Shown piece by piece: positions 53,301 to 59,151 of a DNA stretch of 64,000 bases. The position numbers and the translations under genes were made by a program. Source of the DNA: Hirundichthys speculiger (Eukaryota; Chordata; Actinopteri; Beloniformes; Exocoetidae); NCBI GenBank assembly GCA_018398805.1, contig JAGFBZ010000900.1, forward strand, positions 868,001-932,000. Direction: 5' to 3'. Within the stretch, counting starts at the first letter, position 1. Each line of letters starts with the position of its first letter. The notes under the pieces are model-generated. The model worked only from the letters and a program-made list of their open reading frames with translations, did no database searches and was not told where the DNA came from.

Positions 53301-54889
53301 AGTACGTGGCCACGGCTCATTTGCTGGTTATATCTGTTGGAGCGAGGATTGGCAGTGTGCGTGAGTATGTTTGTATCCGAGTCGCCTGGGTGTCCCGTGA
53401 ATATCCAGTCCCCAGCAAATACCCCCCTGAAAGTGAAATGCAACCCTTTACGTTGCTGCTCTTCGCCAGAACTCCATCCCCATTGTTTTCGCCGCCGTAA
53501 AGACTGGACATTCACCTCCCATCTCGCTGAGAGGTGATTTATAACAGAGAGTATGAGTGATGACAAGCCACTAAAAGCCATGATAGCTGATTATTTTACT
53601 CATTTGGCAAAATATTCTGGAGAGTTTCTGTGTCCATTGCATAAACAGGGAAGTGGGTCTCCTTGAAATCAGCTTTTTTTCCATCATTTAACTATTGACT
53701 GTTGAGAAATAGACTGGCATACAAAACCCACCACAGAGACTTAAAGGAAGGTAAATCCATTTGTAATCCCTTTCTTTTCATTGAGTTTAATTGATTTAAA
53801 CTATTCAAAGTTAAATTCATCCAGGTTGTATTGTAAACAGAAGAAATCTCAAACATCATGCAGTTATTTTTCTTTTTTTTTTTCGGAGTAAAAAGAACAT
53901 TTTCAGTTGCATTTCAGCATTTCAGGGGCGATTTGGGAAAATGGAAAAAAAAAAAGAAACTTACAACTCAGGAAGTTTAGATGTGCTGTCATTTGACTGA
54001 AGATTGTTTATTGATTAAATAGTGCTGGGGCTGACACTCTGCAACTCGTCTGTGCTTGCACTTTGTCTCCTAGGTGATAGTTTATATTAGGTTACTTTGA
54101 ACTTTTTTTAAAACCTGGTAATGTAGAAAAAAAGTAGTTGCACTTTCTTAAGTGAGAGCGGTGTCTCTGAAGTCCTTGGAGCCAGGGCTAAGTGCTAATC
54201 TTGGCCAGTAAGTGAGTGGGTGTGATTGCTGGCATCTCTTCCGCTGTGTCACTTTCAAGCTCACAAGCTGCTTTGACGATTAGCTCCGACCTAAAGCTTC
54301 AGCGCAGACCATTAACATGCACACACACACATACAGGATGCACACGAATCTGCCTTCGAGTAGCATACGCATTATTGTAAGTTTCATTACAGACACTTAG
54401 ATTCCAGTCAGTCTGATAGATTTTCAATTTGTTTTTGGCAAAATTCTGAGTGGACGGAACCCATATTCAGCGCATCTCTGTAACAAAGGTGCTGTTGTCG
54501 GTCATCGCGGCCAAATTTTCATTTTTAAAAGATTTTTCTGCAGCGTTCTCGGTTAGCAAATTCTAAAGAGGAATGGATGATGGATGAGCATGAGTCAGCA
54601 ATCGATTGATCTGTTGCAACCCTTTCTAACCCCCTTTCATGGCTGGCATCACTGCAGTCCCTCAGCCTTTTACCTATTCCCCTGCCTGTCCTTGCATTAA
54701 CCCCCATCATACACCCTCCATTTTTTTTTTCTATTTACTTCATTTTTGCTGTCCCCTTCCTTTCTTCCCTTCCAGAAAGTGATGCACACTCGCAAAAGAC
54801 ATTCTGAGCTGTACCATGAGCTCAACCACTCGTCCAAGTTCCACACCATAGACAGGTATAACAGGGACCCGGCCATGTCCACATTCAAG
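10178..54889 (+). CDS. adgrb2: Adhesion GPCR B2 (BAI2), central and 3' part, multi-exon
   Basis: This is a plasma-membrane receptor of the brain-specific angiogenesis inhibitor group, an adhesion GPCR with a GAIN/GPS region, seven helices and a long signalling tail. Exons are 10178-10304, 23162-23265, 23927-24031, 24398-24548, 26839-26908, 30581-30647, 32984-33069, (34657-34755), 37227-37326, 38627-38698, 41879-41971, (43305-43550), 46191-46230, (46603-46617), 49500-49672, 49818-50513, 52877-52912 and 54776-54889; brackets mark optional exons. Without these and the 2-nt anomaly in exon 3 they encode 677 codons. Paralogue choice rests on remembered family sequence: [83 protein letters not shown] and [14 protein letters not shown] all fit BAI2 better than BAI1 or BAI3. 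The N-terminal ectodomain and the C-terminal PDZ-ligand exon are outside the window. Confidence 0.93.
12772..13000 (+). repeat. Poly-C tract and interstitial telomeric repeat
   Basis: C runs at 12772-12797 broken by single A residues, then five and a half perfect GGGTTA units at 12966-12998, the vertebrate telomere hexamer in an internal position. The translated frame (LGLGLGLG) is only the repeat. Confidence 0.95.
13136..13200. repeat. Degenerate CGATAT/ACAATAT repeat
   Basis: ATACGATATATTTGGC, CACGATACAATATATATCG and ATCTTACAATACATTT resemble the internal part of a dispersed DNA transposon whose members read CGATA-CAATA. No ends found. Confidence 0.35.
16276..16881. mobile_element. GATAC-type MITE
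   Basis: Left end AGAGCTGGGTGATACTGGGA, right end CGATCCGCCCACCTCT; read inverted the right end gives AGAGGTGGGCGGATCG, so the two are diverged inverted repeats. The interior has repeated GTATCGAT-like words near both ends (GGTATTGATCCAATACCAAG; GGTATCGATATTATCGATAT). A short segment ending GATAAATAAAGGATTATC at 16562-16580 resembles a retroposon tail and may be a later insertion. No coding sequence. Confidence 0.72.
17105..17265 (-). repeat. LINE 3'-tail-type repeat, minus orientation
   Basis: CATCCATCTATTATCTATAC then CTGTGCAGGGTCAAGGGGAT, GGAGCCTATCATAG and CACCCTGGACAGGTCTCCAG. Read inverted it ends GTATAGATAATAGATGGATG, matching the plus-strand tail at 4922-4976. It is a common fish non-LTR retrotransposon end. 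Three ATTAGG units follow at 17266-17283. Confidence 0.7.
17284..17815 (+). mobile_element. Internally deleted Tc1-like element
   Basis: 17310-17410 (GATGATGTCATGGCTTTGGA and GGCACAGCTGTGGATGG) matches, as remembered, the leader upstream of the transposase in fish Tc1 elements. It is followed at 17458-17568 by the transposase C-terminus only: [20 protein letters not shown], then [15 protein letters not shown] and stop. Most of the enzyme is therefore deleted. The right end, CTAACTGACTTAAAACAGAA (17680-17699), recurs as CTAACTGACCTAAAACAGGA in the 55-56 kb element, so both are one family. Confidence 0.75.
17927..18067. repeat. 49-bp tandem repeat containing a perfect 25-bp hairpin
   Basis: Unit starts GCTAGCCCATAACTATC at 17943, 17992 and 18041 (period 49; the third copy stops after TTTGGG). 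Just before it, 17927-17951 is the exact inverse of 17966-17990 (TGGGCTAGCAGAGCGTG...), with a 14-base loop TAACTATCTTTCTT. Each unit carries the right arm, so alternative pairings with the left arm are possible. Confidence 0.97.
20459..21224. mobile_element. Tigger-like MITE inside the hAT element
   Basis: Begins CAGTGGTACCTCTACTTACA and ends CGTAAGTAGAGGTAGCACTG, near-perfect inverted repeats, flanked by TA on both sides (20457-20458 and 21225-21226), as for pogo/Tigger elements. Further pairs such as GGTTACGGAACG and GTTTACGAAAC extend the inverted structure. Its middle is interrupted by the AAGGAGG repeat. Confidence 0.88.
20779..21029 (+). repeat. AAGGAGG-type interspersed repeat, innermost insertion
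   Basis: ACCTCCGCCAAGGAGGTTAT, GCCGGCGTTTATCTGTCTGT, AAGATAACTCAAAAAGTTAT and ending GTGCTTTTCTAGTTCT. Same family as the inverted copy at 4562-4767. It lies wholly within the Tigger-like MITE. Confidence 0.82.
22560..23019 (-). mobile_element. GATCTTCCACC-ended element, copy 2 (complete)
   Basis: Left end GGGCCCGATCGTACACCTCC, right end GGTGGAAGATCAGGCCC; the ends are inverted repeats. ATA flanks both sides (22557-22559 and 23020-23022), a possible 3-bp duplication. The interior is in opposite orientation to copies 1 and 3 (GGTTAAACAGGTGGAACG, CCTAACCACTCCCATGCATA). An 11-bp ATGCATAATAT step is repeated near 22860-22885. Non-coding. Confidence 0.82.
23162..23265 (+). CDS. adgrb2: adgrb2 exon: TM1
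   Basis: The exon starts in phase 0 after CTCTTCAG with [20 protein letters not shown] and continues through the hydrophobic TM1 run to IYAAFW. The expected donor is TGGAG|GTTGGT, splitting an Arg codon after two bases (104 nt). The spacing from the Stachel to TM1 matches the family as I remember it. A second possible donor, TTG|GTACAC at 23270, would lengthen the exon by 4 nt. That choice matters because of the frame anomaly in the next exon. Confidence 0.92.
23266..23926 (+). other. adgrb2: Intron of adgrb2 between TM1 and TM2 exons
   Basis: 661 bases with no repeat or second gene recognised. The intronic frame starting 23165 is the TM1 exon read through. Confidence 0.8.
23927..24031 (+). 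CDS. adgrb2: adgrb2 exon: intracellular loop 1 and TM2, with 2-nt frame anomaly
   Basis: The acceptor is TTCTGTAG|G and the donor AAG|GTAGGA. Read from base 2 the exon starts YIRSER, the conserved start of loop 1. From the AGATCC at 23945 the frame giving [16 protein letters not shown] (TM2) is shifted by two bases. The exon is 105 nt, whereas 103 would keep the frame. The extra dinucleotide lies in a GAGAGAGA run at 23940-23947. Normal splicing from 23265 would hit TGA after about six wrong codons (DPSSW). Using the alternative upstream donor at 23269|23270 restores frame but replaces loop 1 with LVYPIGE. An assembly or sequencing indel is the simplest explanation. Confidence 0.85.
24032..24397 (+). 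other. adgrb2: Intron of adgrb2 between TM2 and TM3 exons
   Basis: 366 bases, GTAGGA to CACTTTAG; nothing else recognised in it. Confidence 0.85.
24398..24548 (+). CDS. adgrb2: adgrb2 exon: TM3 and start of intracellular loop 2
   Basis: A 151-nt exon from CACTTTAG|GGA to GG|GTGAGC, phase 0 in and phase 1 out. It encodes [20 protein letters not shown] and [14 protein letters not shown], the most conserved part of the adhesion GPCR core. The first Cys is the TM3 cysteine that pairs with extracellular loop 2. It ends in [17 protein letters not shown], the loop 2 and TM4 border. AVIG rather than AVTG supports the B2 paralogue. Confidence 0.95.
24549..26838 (+). other. adgrb2: Intron of adgrb2 between TM3 and TM4 exons
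   Basis: A block at about 24780-24990 repeats GGGC/GGGCCA-like words (ACTGGGCCAAACTATGGTTC; AGACGTGGCCCACATTTC) and may be a decayed DNA transposon. The 25780-26100 stretch is somewhat GC-richer and open in two frames but lacks phase-compatible splice sites. Otherwise nothing recognised. Confidence 0.6.
26839..26908 (+). CDS. adgrb2: adgrb2 exon: TM4
   Basis: A 70-nt exon from GTCTGCAG|GT to AGCTA|GTAAGT, phase 1 in and phase 2 out. Its two leading bases finish the Gly codon of the TM3 exon, then [22 protein letters not shown]. The last two bases start the Tyr codon of the conserved YCW in extracellular loop 2. A TAG stop would appear if the intron were read through. Confidence 0.95.
26909..30580 (+). 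other. adgrb2: Intron of adgrb2 between TM4 and TM5 exons
   Basis: Contains an A17 run at 27066-27082 and poly-A/T at 28527-28554. A block at about 28790-29440 ending GTAATACCGGTAACCGTCCA then TCCCCAAC looks like one end of an hAT-type repeat; no partner end was fixed. The rest is AT-rich with no exon. Confidence 0.6.
30581..30647 (+). CDS. adgrb2: adgrb2 exon: extracellular loop 2 and TM5
   Basis: A 67-nt exon from TTTCCTCTAG|C to CTG|GTGAGT. One base completes Tyr, then [19 protein letters not shown] and IVL, ending in phase 0. CW is the loop 2 disulphide signature of the class. The sequence is nearly invariant across BAI receptors, and AAVIVL favours B2. Confidence 0.95.
30648..32983 (+). 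other. adgrb2: Intron of adgrb2 within TM5
   Basis: Holds a purine run at 30925-30952 and (TTTA)n near 32738-32763. A stretch at 31574-32103 is open on both strands (140 and 137 codons) but without phase-compatible splice sites. No mobile element recognised. Confidence 0.65.
32984..33069 (+). CDS. adgrb2: adgrb2 exon: end of TM5 and intracellular loop 3
   Basis: An 86-nt exon from TTCTCGCAG|GTG to GCAGG|GTGAGT, encoding [18 protein letters not shown] and [11 protein letters not shown], phase 0 in and phase 2 out. The basic stretch is loop 3 next to the G-protein-coupling face. Because it ends in phase 2, it can join either the 99-nt cassette (34657) or TM6 directly (37227). Confidence 0.94.
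33070..34656 (+). other. adgrb2: Intron of adgrb2 before the loop-3 cassette exon
   Basis: AT-rich with a long pyrimidine-rich region at 34390-34650 (CTCCCTCCCTCC and T runs) before the cassette. The immediate acceptor context is purine-containing, so the strong tract lies unusually far upstream. Nothing else recognised. Confidence 0.65.
34657..34755 (+). CDS. adgrb2: adgrb2 cassette exon: 33-residue insert in intracellular loop 3
   Basis: A 99-nt exon, phase 2 at both ends, so it can be included or skipped without a frame change. It encodes [20 protein letters not shown] and then [13 protein letters not shown]. From memory, human BAI2 and BAI3 have an insert of about 33 residues at the same point with a CxxCG core and a final NAM; this exon aligns with it without gaps. 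The acceptor (CGTCCGAAAG|T) has a poor pyrimidine tract and the donor is AT|GTTAGT. Both are weak, as expected for regulated splicing. Skipping gives RAGASLW, the short form. Confidence 0.85.
34756..37226 (+). other. adgrb2: Intron of adgrb2 between cassette and TM6 exons
   Basis: Homopolymers only: a run of 30 T at 35296-35325, A15 near 35741-35755, T and G runs at 36111-36133 and T21 at 36316-36336. No exon or mobile element recognised. Confidence 0.75.
37227..37326 (+). CDS. adgrb2: adgrb2 exon: TM6
   Basis: A 100-nt exon from TCTCTGACAG|G to TTCCAG|GTGATG. One base completes Met (after the cassette) or Gly (cassette skipped), then [20 protein letters not shown] and [21 protein letters not shown] is the TM6 signature of the family. 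It ends in phase 0. Confidence 0.95.
37327..38626 (+). other. adgrb2: Intron of adgrb2 between TM6 and TM7 exons
   Basis: 1.3 kb with A-rich patches. The frames at 37959-38545 are low in coding signal and lack matching splice sites. No repeat family recognised. Confidence 0.7.
38627..38698 (+). CDS. adgrb2: adgrb2 exon: TM7
   Basis: A 72-nt exon, phase 0 to 0, from CTCCTACAG|GTC to GAG|GTGGGT. It encodes [20 protein letters not shown] and MRRE: TM7 with the conserved QGF(V)I core, then the start of the juxtamembrane helix. Confidence 0.95.
38699..41878 (+). other. adgrb2: Intron of adgrb2 after TM7
   Basis: Contains the hAT-type element at 40288-41376. 39360-39880 is purine-rich on the plus strand (GAGGA/GAAGA words) and gives long artefactual frames. 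A pyrimidine tract at 41760-41878 precedes the next exon. Nothing else seen. Confidence 0.7.
40288..41376. mobile_element. hAT-type element with 8-bp duplication
   Basis: Starts TAGGGATGGACAATAA and ends TTATCGTGCACCCCTA, inverted repeats with mismatches. The flanks GCAGGGTT (40280-40287) and ACAGGGTT (41377-41384) agree at seven of eight bases. CCGATACCGATAACCGATAA near the left and CGTTATCGGGGCTATTCG near the right continue the inverted structure. No transposase frame was recognised in its 1089 bases. Confidence 0.85.
41879..41971 (+). CDS. adgrb2: adgrb2 exon: proximal cytoplasmic tail
   Basis: A 93-nt exon, phase 0 to 0, from CCTCCAG|GTG to ATG|GTGAAT. It encodes [20 protein letters not shown] and [11 protein letters not shown]. 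The VQD start after RRE, the paired Cys residues and SPDSCKNGQ match the BAI2 tail. Both flanking phases are 0, which lets the 246-nt exon at 43305 be inserted before TDFEKDVD. Confidence 0.93.
41972..43304 (+). other. adgrb2: Intron of adgrb2 before the 82-residue exon
   Basis: Contains a tandem duplication at 42420-42584. 42700-43150 is free of recognisable repeats, of mixed composition, and could be a conserved regulatory element; that needs comparison with other fish. Nothing else seen. Confidence 0.6.
42420..42584 (+). repeat. Imperfect tandem duplication, period about 96 bp
   Basis: AAGAGAAAAGTATTTATTTT followed by TTTATCTTTCCTTCAAGAGG and AAAAGGGCTCCCA occurs once at 42422-42488 and again at 42507-42584, with small insertions between. 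Confidence 0.92.
43305..43550 (+). CDS. adgrb2: Candidate adgrb2 cassette exon: 82-residue Cys/His-rich tail insert
   Basis: A 246-nt open stretch with acceptor TTTTTACATCATCAG|AAG and donor CGATCA|GTATGT. It is phase 0 at both ends, exactly compatible with exons 41879-41971 and 46191-46230, and has no stop over 82 codons. It is richer in G+C than the surrounding AT-rich intron. It encodes [20 protein letters not shown], later [16 protein letters not shown], and later [13 protein letters not shown] and NHAHNHISS: eight Cys and thirteen His. I do not recognise this segment in mammalian BAI2. Its job is unknown; Cys/His pairs suggest metal binding or palmitoylation but do not prove either. Chance is unlikely given splice sites, phase and composition together. 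Confidence 0.68.
43551..46190 (+). other. adgrb2: Intron of adgrb2 after the 82-residue exon
   Basis: 2.6 kb of AT-rich DNA with A and T runs (T20 near 43990-44009). No exon and no mobile element recognised. Confidence 0.7.
46191..46230 (+). CDS. adgrb2: adgrb2 exon: tail segment [13 protein letters not shown]
   Basis: A 40-nt exon from AACTTTCTCAG|ACG to CAAACAG|GTGAGG, phase 0 in and phase 1 out, encoding [13 protein letters not shown] plus the first base of the next codon. This block is nearly invariant among BAI tails. Confidence 0.93.
46603..46617 (+). CDS. adgrb2: Candidate 15-nt microexon of adgrb2
   Basis: Fifteen bases sit between a strong acceptor (pyrimidine-rich CTCCCCCTCCACCTCCACAG) and a perfect GTAAGT donor. 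The length is a multiple of three. Inserted between the exons ending 46230 and starting 49500 it adds E-R-G-H-P and changes the next residue from Val to Phe, with no frame shift. No upstream TGC enhancer of the kind typical for SRRM4 microexons is seen close by. Not recognised from other species; transcript evidence is needed. Confidence 0.42.
47574..47940. mobile_element. Tc1/mariner-type MITE with near-perfect inverted ends
   Basis: A 367-bp element whose ends, starting CAGTCATGGAAAAAATTATT and AGACCACC, are inverted copies over about 55 bases with few differences. It is flanked by TA on each side (47572-47573 and 47941-47942). The interior is AT-rich and non-coding. The well-preserved ends suggest a recent insertion. 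Confidence 0.93.
49500..49672 (+). CDS. adgrb2: adgrb2 exon: tail segment with [14 protein letters not shown]
   Basis: A 173-nt exon from CTCTTCAG|TC to GTTCAG|GTATAG, phase 1 in and phase 0 out. It encodes [19 protein letters not shown], then an acidic [10 protein letters not shown] and [18 protein letters not shown] and the acidic run fit BAI2; SLPGNI is shared with BAI3. Confidence 0.94.
49818..50513 (+). CDS. adgrb2: adgrb2 exon: large tail exon (Gly-, Pro- and His-rich)
   Basis: A 696-nt exon (232 codons), phase 0 to 0, with acceptor CCCACAAG|GTT behind a long T tract and donor GAG|GTGGGT. In order: [30 protein letters not shown]; a Gly/Ser linker; [17 protein letters not shown]; the proline-rich [16 protein letters not shown]; a Tyr/Asn segment; a His-rich stretch near 50291-50382 ([17 protein letters not shown]); then [11 protein letters not shown] and [14 protein letters not shown] and the RTMPR-like motif are BAI2 features as remembered. 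Pro-rich BAI tails are known to bind SH3/EVH1-type adaptors. The His stretch appears lineage-specific. Confidence 0.93.
50514..52876 (+). other. adgrb2: Intron of adgrb2 after the large tail exon
   Basis: A CA-rich patch at 51290-51330. Frames at 50652-50927 and 52063-52425 have no splice-site or family support. No mobile element recognised. Confidence 0.7.
52877..52912 (+). CDS. adgrb2: adgrb2 exon: [12 protein letters not shown]
   Basis: A 36-nt exon, phase 0 to 0, from CTCTTCCAG|AGG to GAG|GTAAGA. It encodes [12 protein letters not shown], joining SLE before it and KVMHTRKRH after it, exactly the order in the conserved distal tail of BAI receptors. Confidence 0.95.
52913..54775 (+). other. 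adgrb2: Intron of adgrb2 between the last two tail exons
   Basis: 53260-53540 is GC-richer than its surroundings and open on both strands. It may be a conserved element or an old repeat; I recognise no family. Poly-A at 53944-53955 and poly-T before the acceptor. Nothing else seen. Confidence 0.65.
54776..54889 (+). CDS. adgrb2: adgrb2 exon: distal tail, KVMHTRKRH block
   Basis: A 114-nt exon, phase 0 to 0, from CCCTTCCAG|AAA to AAG|GTAAGA. It encodes [17 protein letters not shown], then [15 protein letters not shown] and [15 protein letters not shown] is the BAI2 version (BAI3 has HMELFQELN). Relative to remembered mammalian sequence there is a small insertion (NHSSKFH versus NQKFH), and the RYR to STFK stretch is shorter. 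The remaining C-terminus, expected to end in QTEV, is not found to the right edge. Confidence 0.94.
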
Positions 54890-55044
54890 GTAAGACCATT
54901 GCCCAAAAGCGGGATGGGAACCCTCAGTTCCTATGATCTCCACTTCCCCTAGCGCCCCGTCACAAACCCACCGTTTTCACATCCAGCACTGATGCTCCAG
55001 CGCAAATACCGATCAAAAGTGCACCAGTCTGCTTAACCAATGAC

Positions 55045-56240
55045 TAAATCCTGTCAGAATCAGACATTTACATACAGTTTAGAAACAACAAAAAGGTATT
55101 TATTTTCTCATTCCTTTTTTAAGTAAGTTAGGATTCTTTTTTTAATTATATTTGTAAAGTTTACATAAACAGTTTTGAATTGCTTTCAAAATATTTTTGG
55201 GGATCCCTCAGCAAGCTTCTCAAAATATCTTTGTTGAATTTTGGCCAATTGGTAGAGCTGAGTCAAACGAACGGGCCTTTTTGCTTGCATGTGCATTTTC
55301 AGTCAACTCCCACAAGTTTTTAAAAGGATTGAGGTCAGGGCTCTGTCATGGCCGCTCCGATACGTCCCCTTTGTTGTCCATAAGCCACCTGGCAACAGTT
55401 CTGGAGGACTGATTGGGTTTACTGTTCATATGGAAGCCCCGTCCACACCCAAGCTTTAACTGTTTGGTTGATGTCATTAGACGTTGCGTCAGAATATCCA
55501 TAAGTCATTTTGCCATCTGTTTTGTGAAGCGCACCAGCCCCTCCTGCAGCAAAGCAGACCCACAGCATGCTGGCAGCCCGTCCTTCATGGCAGGGATTAT
55601 GTTCCCAGGCCTGAAAGCTTTCTGCTTTTTCCTCCATTTGTAACAGTGATCATTACAGCCAGTTAAAATTTTGTCACATCAGACAGTAGAGCACATCTTG
55701 GAGGAAAAAAAAAATAAGATCTTGGTCCCCATGTGCAACTGAAAACTTCAATCTGGCTTCTTTTTTTTAATGGTGGAGTTGGGGCAGTGATTTTTTTTTT
55801 CCCCTTACTGCATCGCCTTTCAGCTTATGTCGGTACAGGACATGTTTTTGTGGAGGTAGTGATGTTCTCACCAATTTCAGCCAGCATTTTCACATGGTCT
55901 TCCATTGTGGCTCACTTGGTTATTTGTTGAGGTTCATTTGCACATACTGTAACATTTTTTTGTCCCCTTCCTGAACAGTATGGTGGTTGTGTTCTCCAGG
56001 GCTGTTTATACGAACATATTATTGACTGAACAGGAAGTTGCACCCAAGGCAACCCAGATTCTCAGAGTTTTTTTAAGGCTCCAGTCAACTTAAAGTACTT
56101 TTAGAGTTGAAGAAATTAATGAAAAATTTTTTTTTTTTAAATAAATAAATCTTACTGACATTTTACCAAAAAAAAAAAAAAAAGTGAATCCTAACTGACC
56201 TAAAACAGGAAAAGTTTCTTCATTTTTACTGTCTGGAATC
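55045..56240 (-). mobile_element. Tc1-like element with transposase relic on the minus strand
   Basis: Minus-strand translation at 55419-55637 gives QAWEHNPCHEGRAASMLWVC, then FAAGGAGALHKTDGKM, the Tc1 block around the first catalytic region. Neighbouring plus-strand text (CACAAGTTTTTAAAAGGATT, GGTCAGGGCTCTGTCATGG) is the inverse of other parts of the same ORF. Frames are broken by stops and A/T expansions. The ends carry AAGTAAGTTAGGATTC (left) and its inverse form GAATCCTAACTGACCT (right, 56186-56201), the latter matching the deleted copy at 17284-17815. Confidence 0.82.
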
Positions 56241-59151
56241 ATAAAAAAAAAAAAAAAGAAAATGTAAATAAATAAATAAAGTTTGTCTTTTTCTAAACTG
56301 TATGTAATGTTTTGGTTTCACGATGGCGACTTTGTATTTAATTGTAAATGCAACTTTCAGTTACAGTCATAAATAATCTGAGCAAATATATATGAATCAT
56401 TTAAAACCATGCAGTACTTTTGAAATCAGTTTTATTCACTGTCTTGCTTTTATTTTTCCATTGGAACACGGGAATTTGAACGTAAAGTGAACGCCGCATG
56501 TGTTTTCTTTGCCATTTGATTAATTCACTCGTTTTCTTATCATCACAACCGTGGAGAATCAAACAATAACTACCTCATAAATATATCTTTCGAGGCACAC
56601 TCTGTTCCATATTTCATACTGTAAATTAATTTTTTTACCTGATGTAATTGGCCTGAACTTAATTCATTTTCACTTGTGGATGGTGCCTGATTAAATACCC
56701 ATCAAAAAAGCTGATCGCACAAGCTGTTAGTGATGGGATAATCAATCATAGCTGGTTAATGAAATCCAGATTTTTAAATTTTAAGAACCGTGAAACTATT
56801 TGTCACTCATTTCAAATCACCTTGCTATTAAGAACTGCTACCAACAATAGAAGAAGAAAAAAAACAGAGCCAGCACACAAGAAATGCTTTGTCCTGTCCT
56901 TGTATTATTCTGTATGTACTGTATGTGACTGCTCTTTCGTGTGTGTGCTTTGGTGAGTGGTTGGTCTGGTGTGCGACTCCGCCGGCTGCTTGGGTGGGCA
57001 CCTGTGCACATCAGACACCCAAGCATTTTGAATCATTAATACACCATTAGAAACAGAAGGACCAGCCCCTGCCTGCTCCGCACTGACCTTCAGAGGGCCA
57101 CTTTCATTAAGCTTTAAACACGCGCGCACGCTGCACTCATCTGCCGGGCTGCAGTGCGTGAAGCCGTGATGAAATAGCCAGCCTTGATAGGTGTACTTTC
57201 CCCTGGCGCTGGCGGCATGCTGGTTCACATCTAATTTACACCGCCAGAAGTGGAGTTGAGGCTAGTCTGACATCGTTCATATTCTCCATGCCGTGTAGCT
57301 ACGTGTACACACTGTACACGCACACACAAACGCTCACATATGCAAATATTCTTCCACTTCCTGATGCTCATCCCTTCGCTCCTCATTTGGTCAGTGTCTT
57401 CAACATGATTTTCAGAGGTGTTGGCCGACTCACCGTTGATTCACGCCAAGCAAATATTTTCTACAAAAGATGGAAAATGGCTGGCCGCTTGAGCTGCACA
57501 TGTGCTGCAGCATGCTGCTAATGTGGGAGCTCAGAAGTGCTTTGAGATTACGCCCAAATGTATAAAAAAAAAGAAATGACAGGCGAGTCACATATAATTG
57601 ATGGGCTGCGTTTAAATTAATTGAGACGAATTAGGATATATGTGTCCTTTTGGTTATTGACATCAACAGTTCTGAAGTTGTGAAACGAAAGGGCAGCGCA
57701 GATCTGGCTTAGTCATCCAAATCCATTATGTTAAAAGTAAGAAGGCAGTTCACTTAAGTGTGAATAATTATATGGATAATACTATCAGTGTCAGCCACTT
57801 TGACGGGGCCCAGCTTGAGTTCAGCTGTGCTGTTGTCAACATCTCACTTTGAGAGTCACCCCCAGACACGGCCATGCTGACTATATAGTAATTATGGAGA
57901 TGAGAGGGGTGTGGGTGGGTGTGTTTGTGTGTACGTGCATGTTCATACACTAGCATTAGAGCACCTACATCGAGTGCAGCTACATGTCTTTGTGAAAAGC
58001 TGAGTGTATGTATGATTTTTTTTTTTTAATGCATTTGTCTGTTTTATGTCTGAGGTCACTCTGTTGCACAGCTTTAAGTTGGAGCACATAAACTGTGTTT
58101 AGGAGACAATTGTGGCATGAGTGATGATAAAATCATTTCATAATAACTTTTAATAAGCTCCCATTTACTGTGTATGACATAGTGTCAGTGGTTTTCCCAT
58201 AAATTACTTGAGTGATTTAATAGCAACTATAACTGCACTTCATGAGGATATCTTCTCATGGATAGACTGTATAAGTTAAAAATGCTCTCTAAACTTCCCA
58301 TGCCTTATTAACTTCGTTACTTAATTACAGGCATTATTTAACATTTTACCTTTCAGTGCGAAAGGTGCCTGGGTAGATCCAGGCCAGAACCCCTAACCTG
58401 CCCAGTTATGAGTCAAACCATCCCTCAAAAACTCATTAAACCCACTGAATTTTGAAGAACTTTCTCTTAAATTAAAAGTGCCTAAATAATATCTTACGCC
58501 AAACCCTAAACTTAACCTGTTGTAACCCTTTTAACCACCATGGCTGGAATTCATCCATCACAGGTCCCCCCTCCCCCACCACCGAGGCACAACACTGAGC
58601 CATCGCTAGCGCGCAGACCATCTCTTGTTTACAAAGAAAGTCAGAGTAAGCCACCATAAACCCGACATAAACCCCTTAATCAAGAGCCCACACACTAAAA
58701 GTGGGCATGAATTAATGTGCTACATGCAATAGTTATCATTAGCCTTAAATAATCATCAGTTTGGCACGGTTGTGTAGCTGCATGTAACGCAGCAAAAATT
58801 TGCGTTTGAAACGTAACTGACTCTTGGTGAAGTACTTTCCCCAGCAACAGGTGATCAGTCATGATGGAGCAGCTATAACGTGGCCTGTTAAGCTTTTTGT
58901 TTTCCCACCTGCAAGATGTGTTGTGACGTAGTCCTGTCTTCTTTCCGAGCTTTTCCAAAATCAAAAGCACACTAGCTGAATTGACGTGTAAGATAAGCTG
59001 CAGTAGTTAGCATGTCTGGCTAACCTACTTGCAGGTACAGCAATTGAGAATTATGCAGGATTTATACTTAAATGCAAAGTACATAAAAAGTATAATACTC
59101 ACTTTAGCCTACTTATAGGAAAAACAATCATTATGTAAGTTTTAAGGTTAA

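Noticed and set aside
53153..53581. 142-codon minus-strand frame
   Set aside because: No recognisable domain, overlapping frames are open on the other strand, and no splice or promoter context supports it.
54776..54952. Alternative receptor C-terminus by reading through the 54889 donor
   Set aside because: The donor is a consensus GTAAGA, and the read-through residues lack the family PDZ-ligand end. Listed only as a possibility in the missing-terminus finding.
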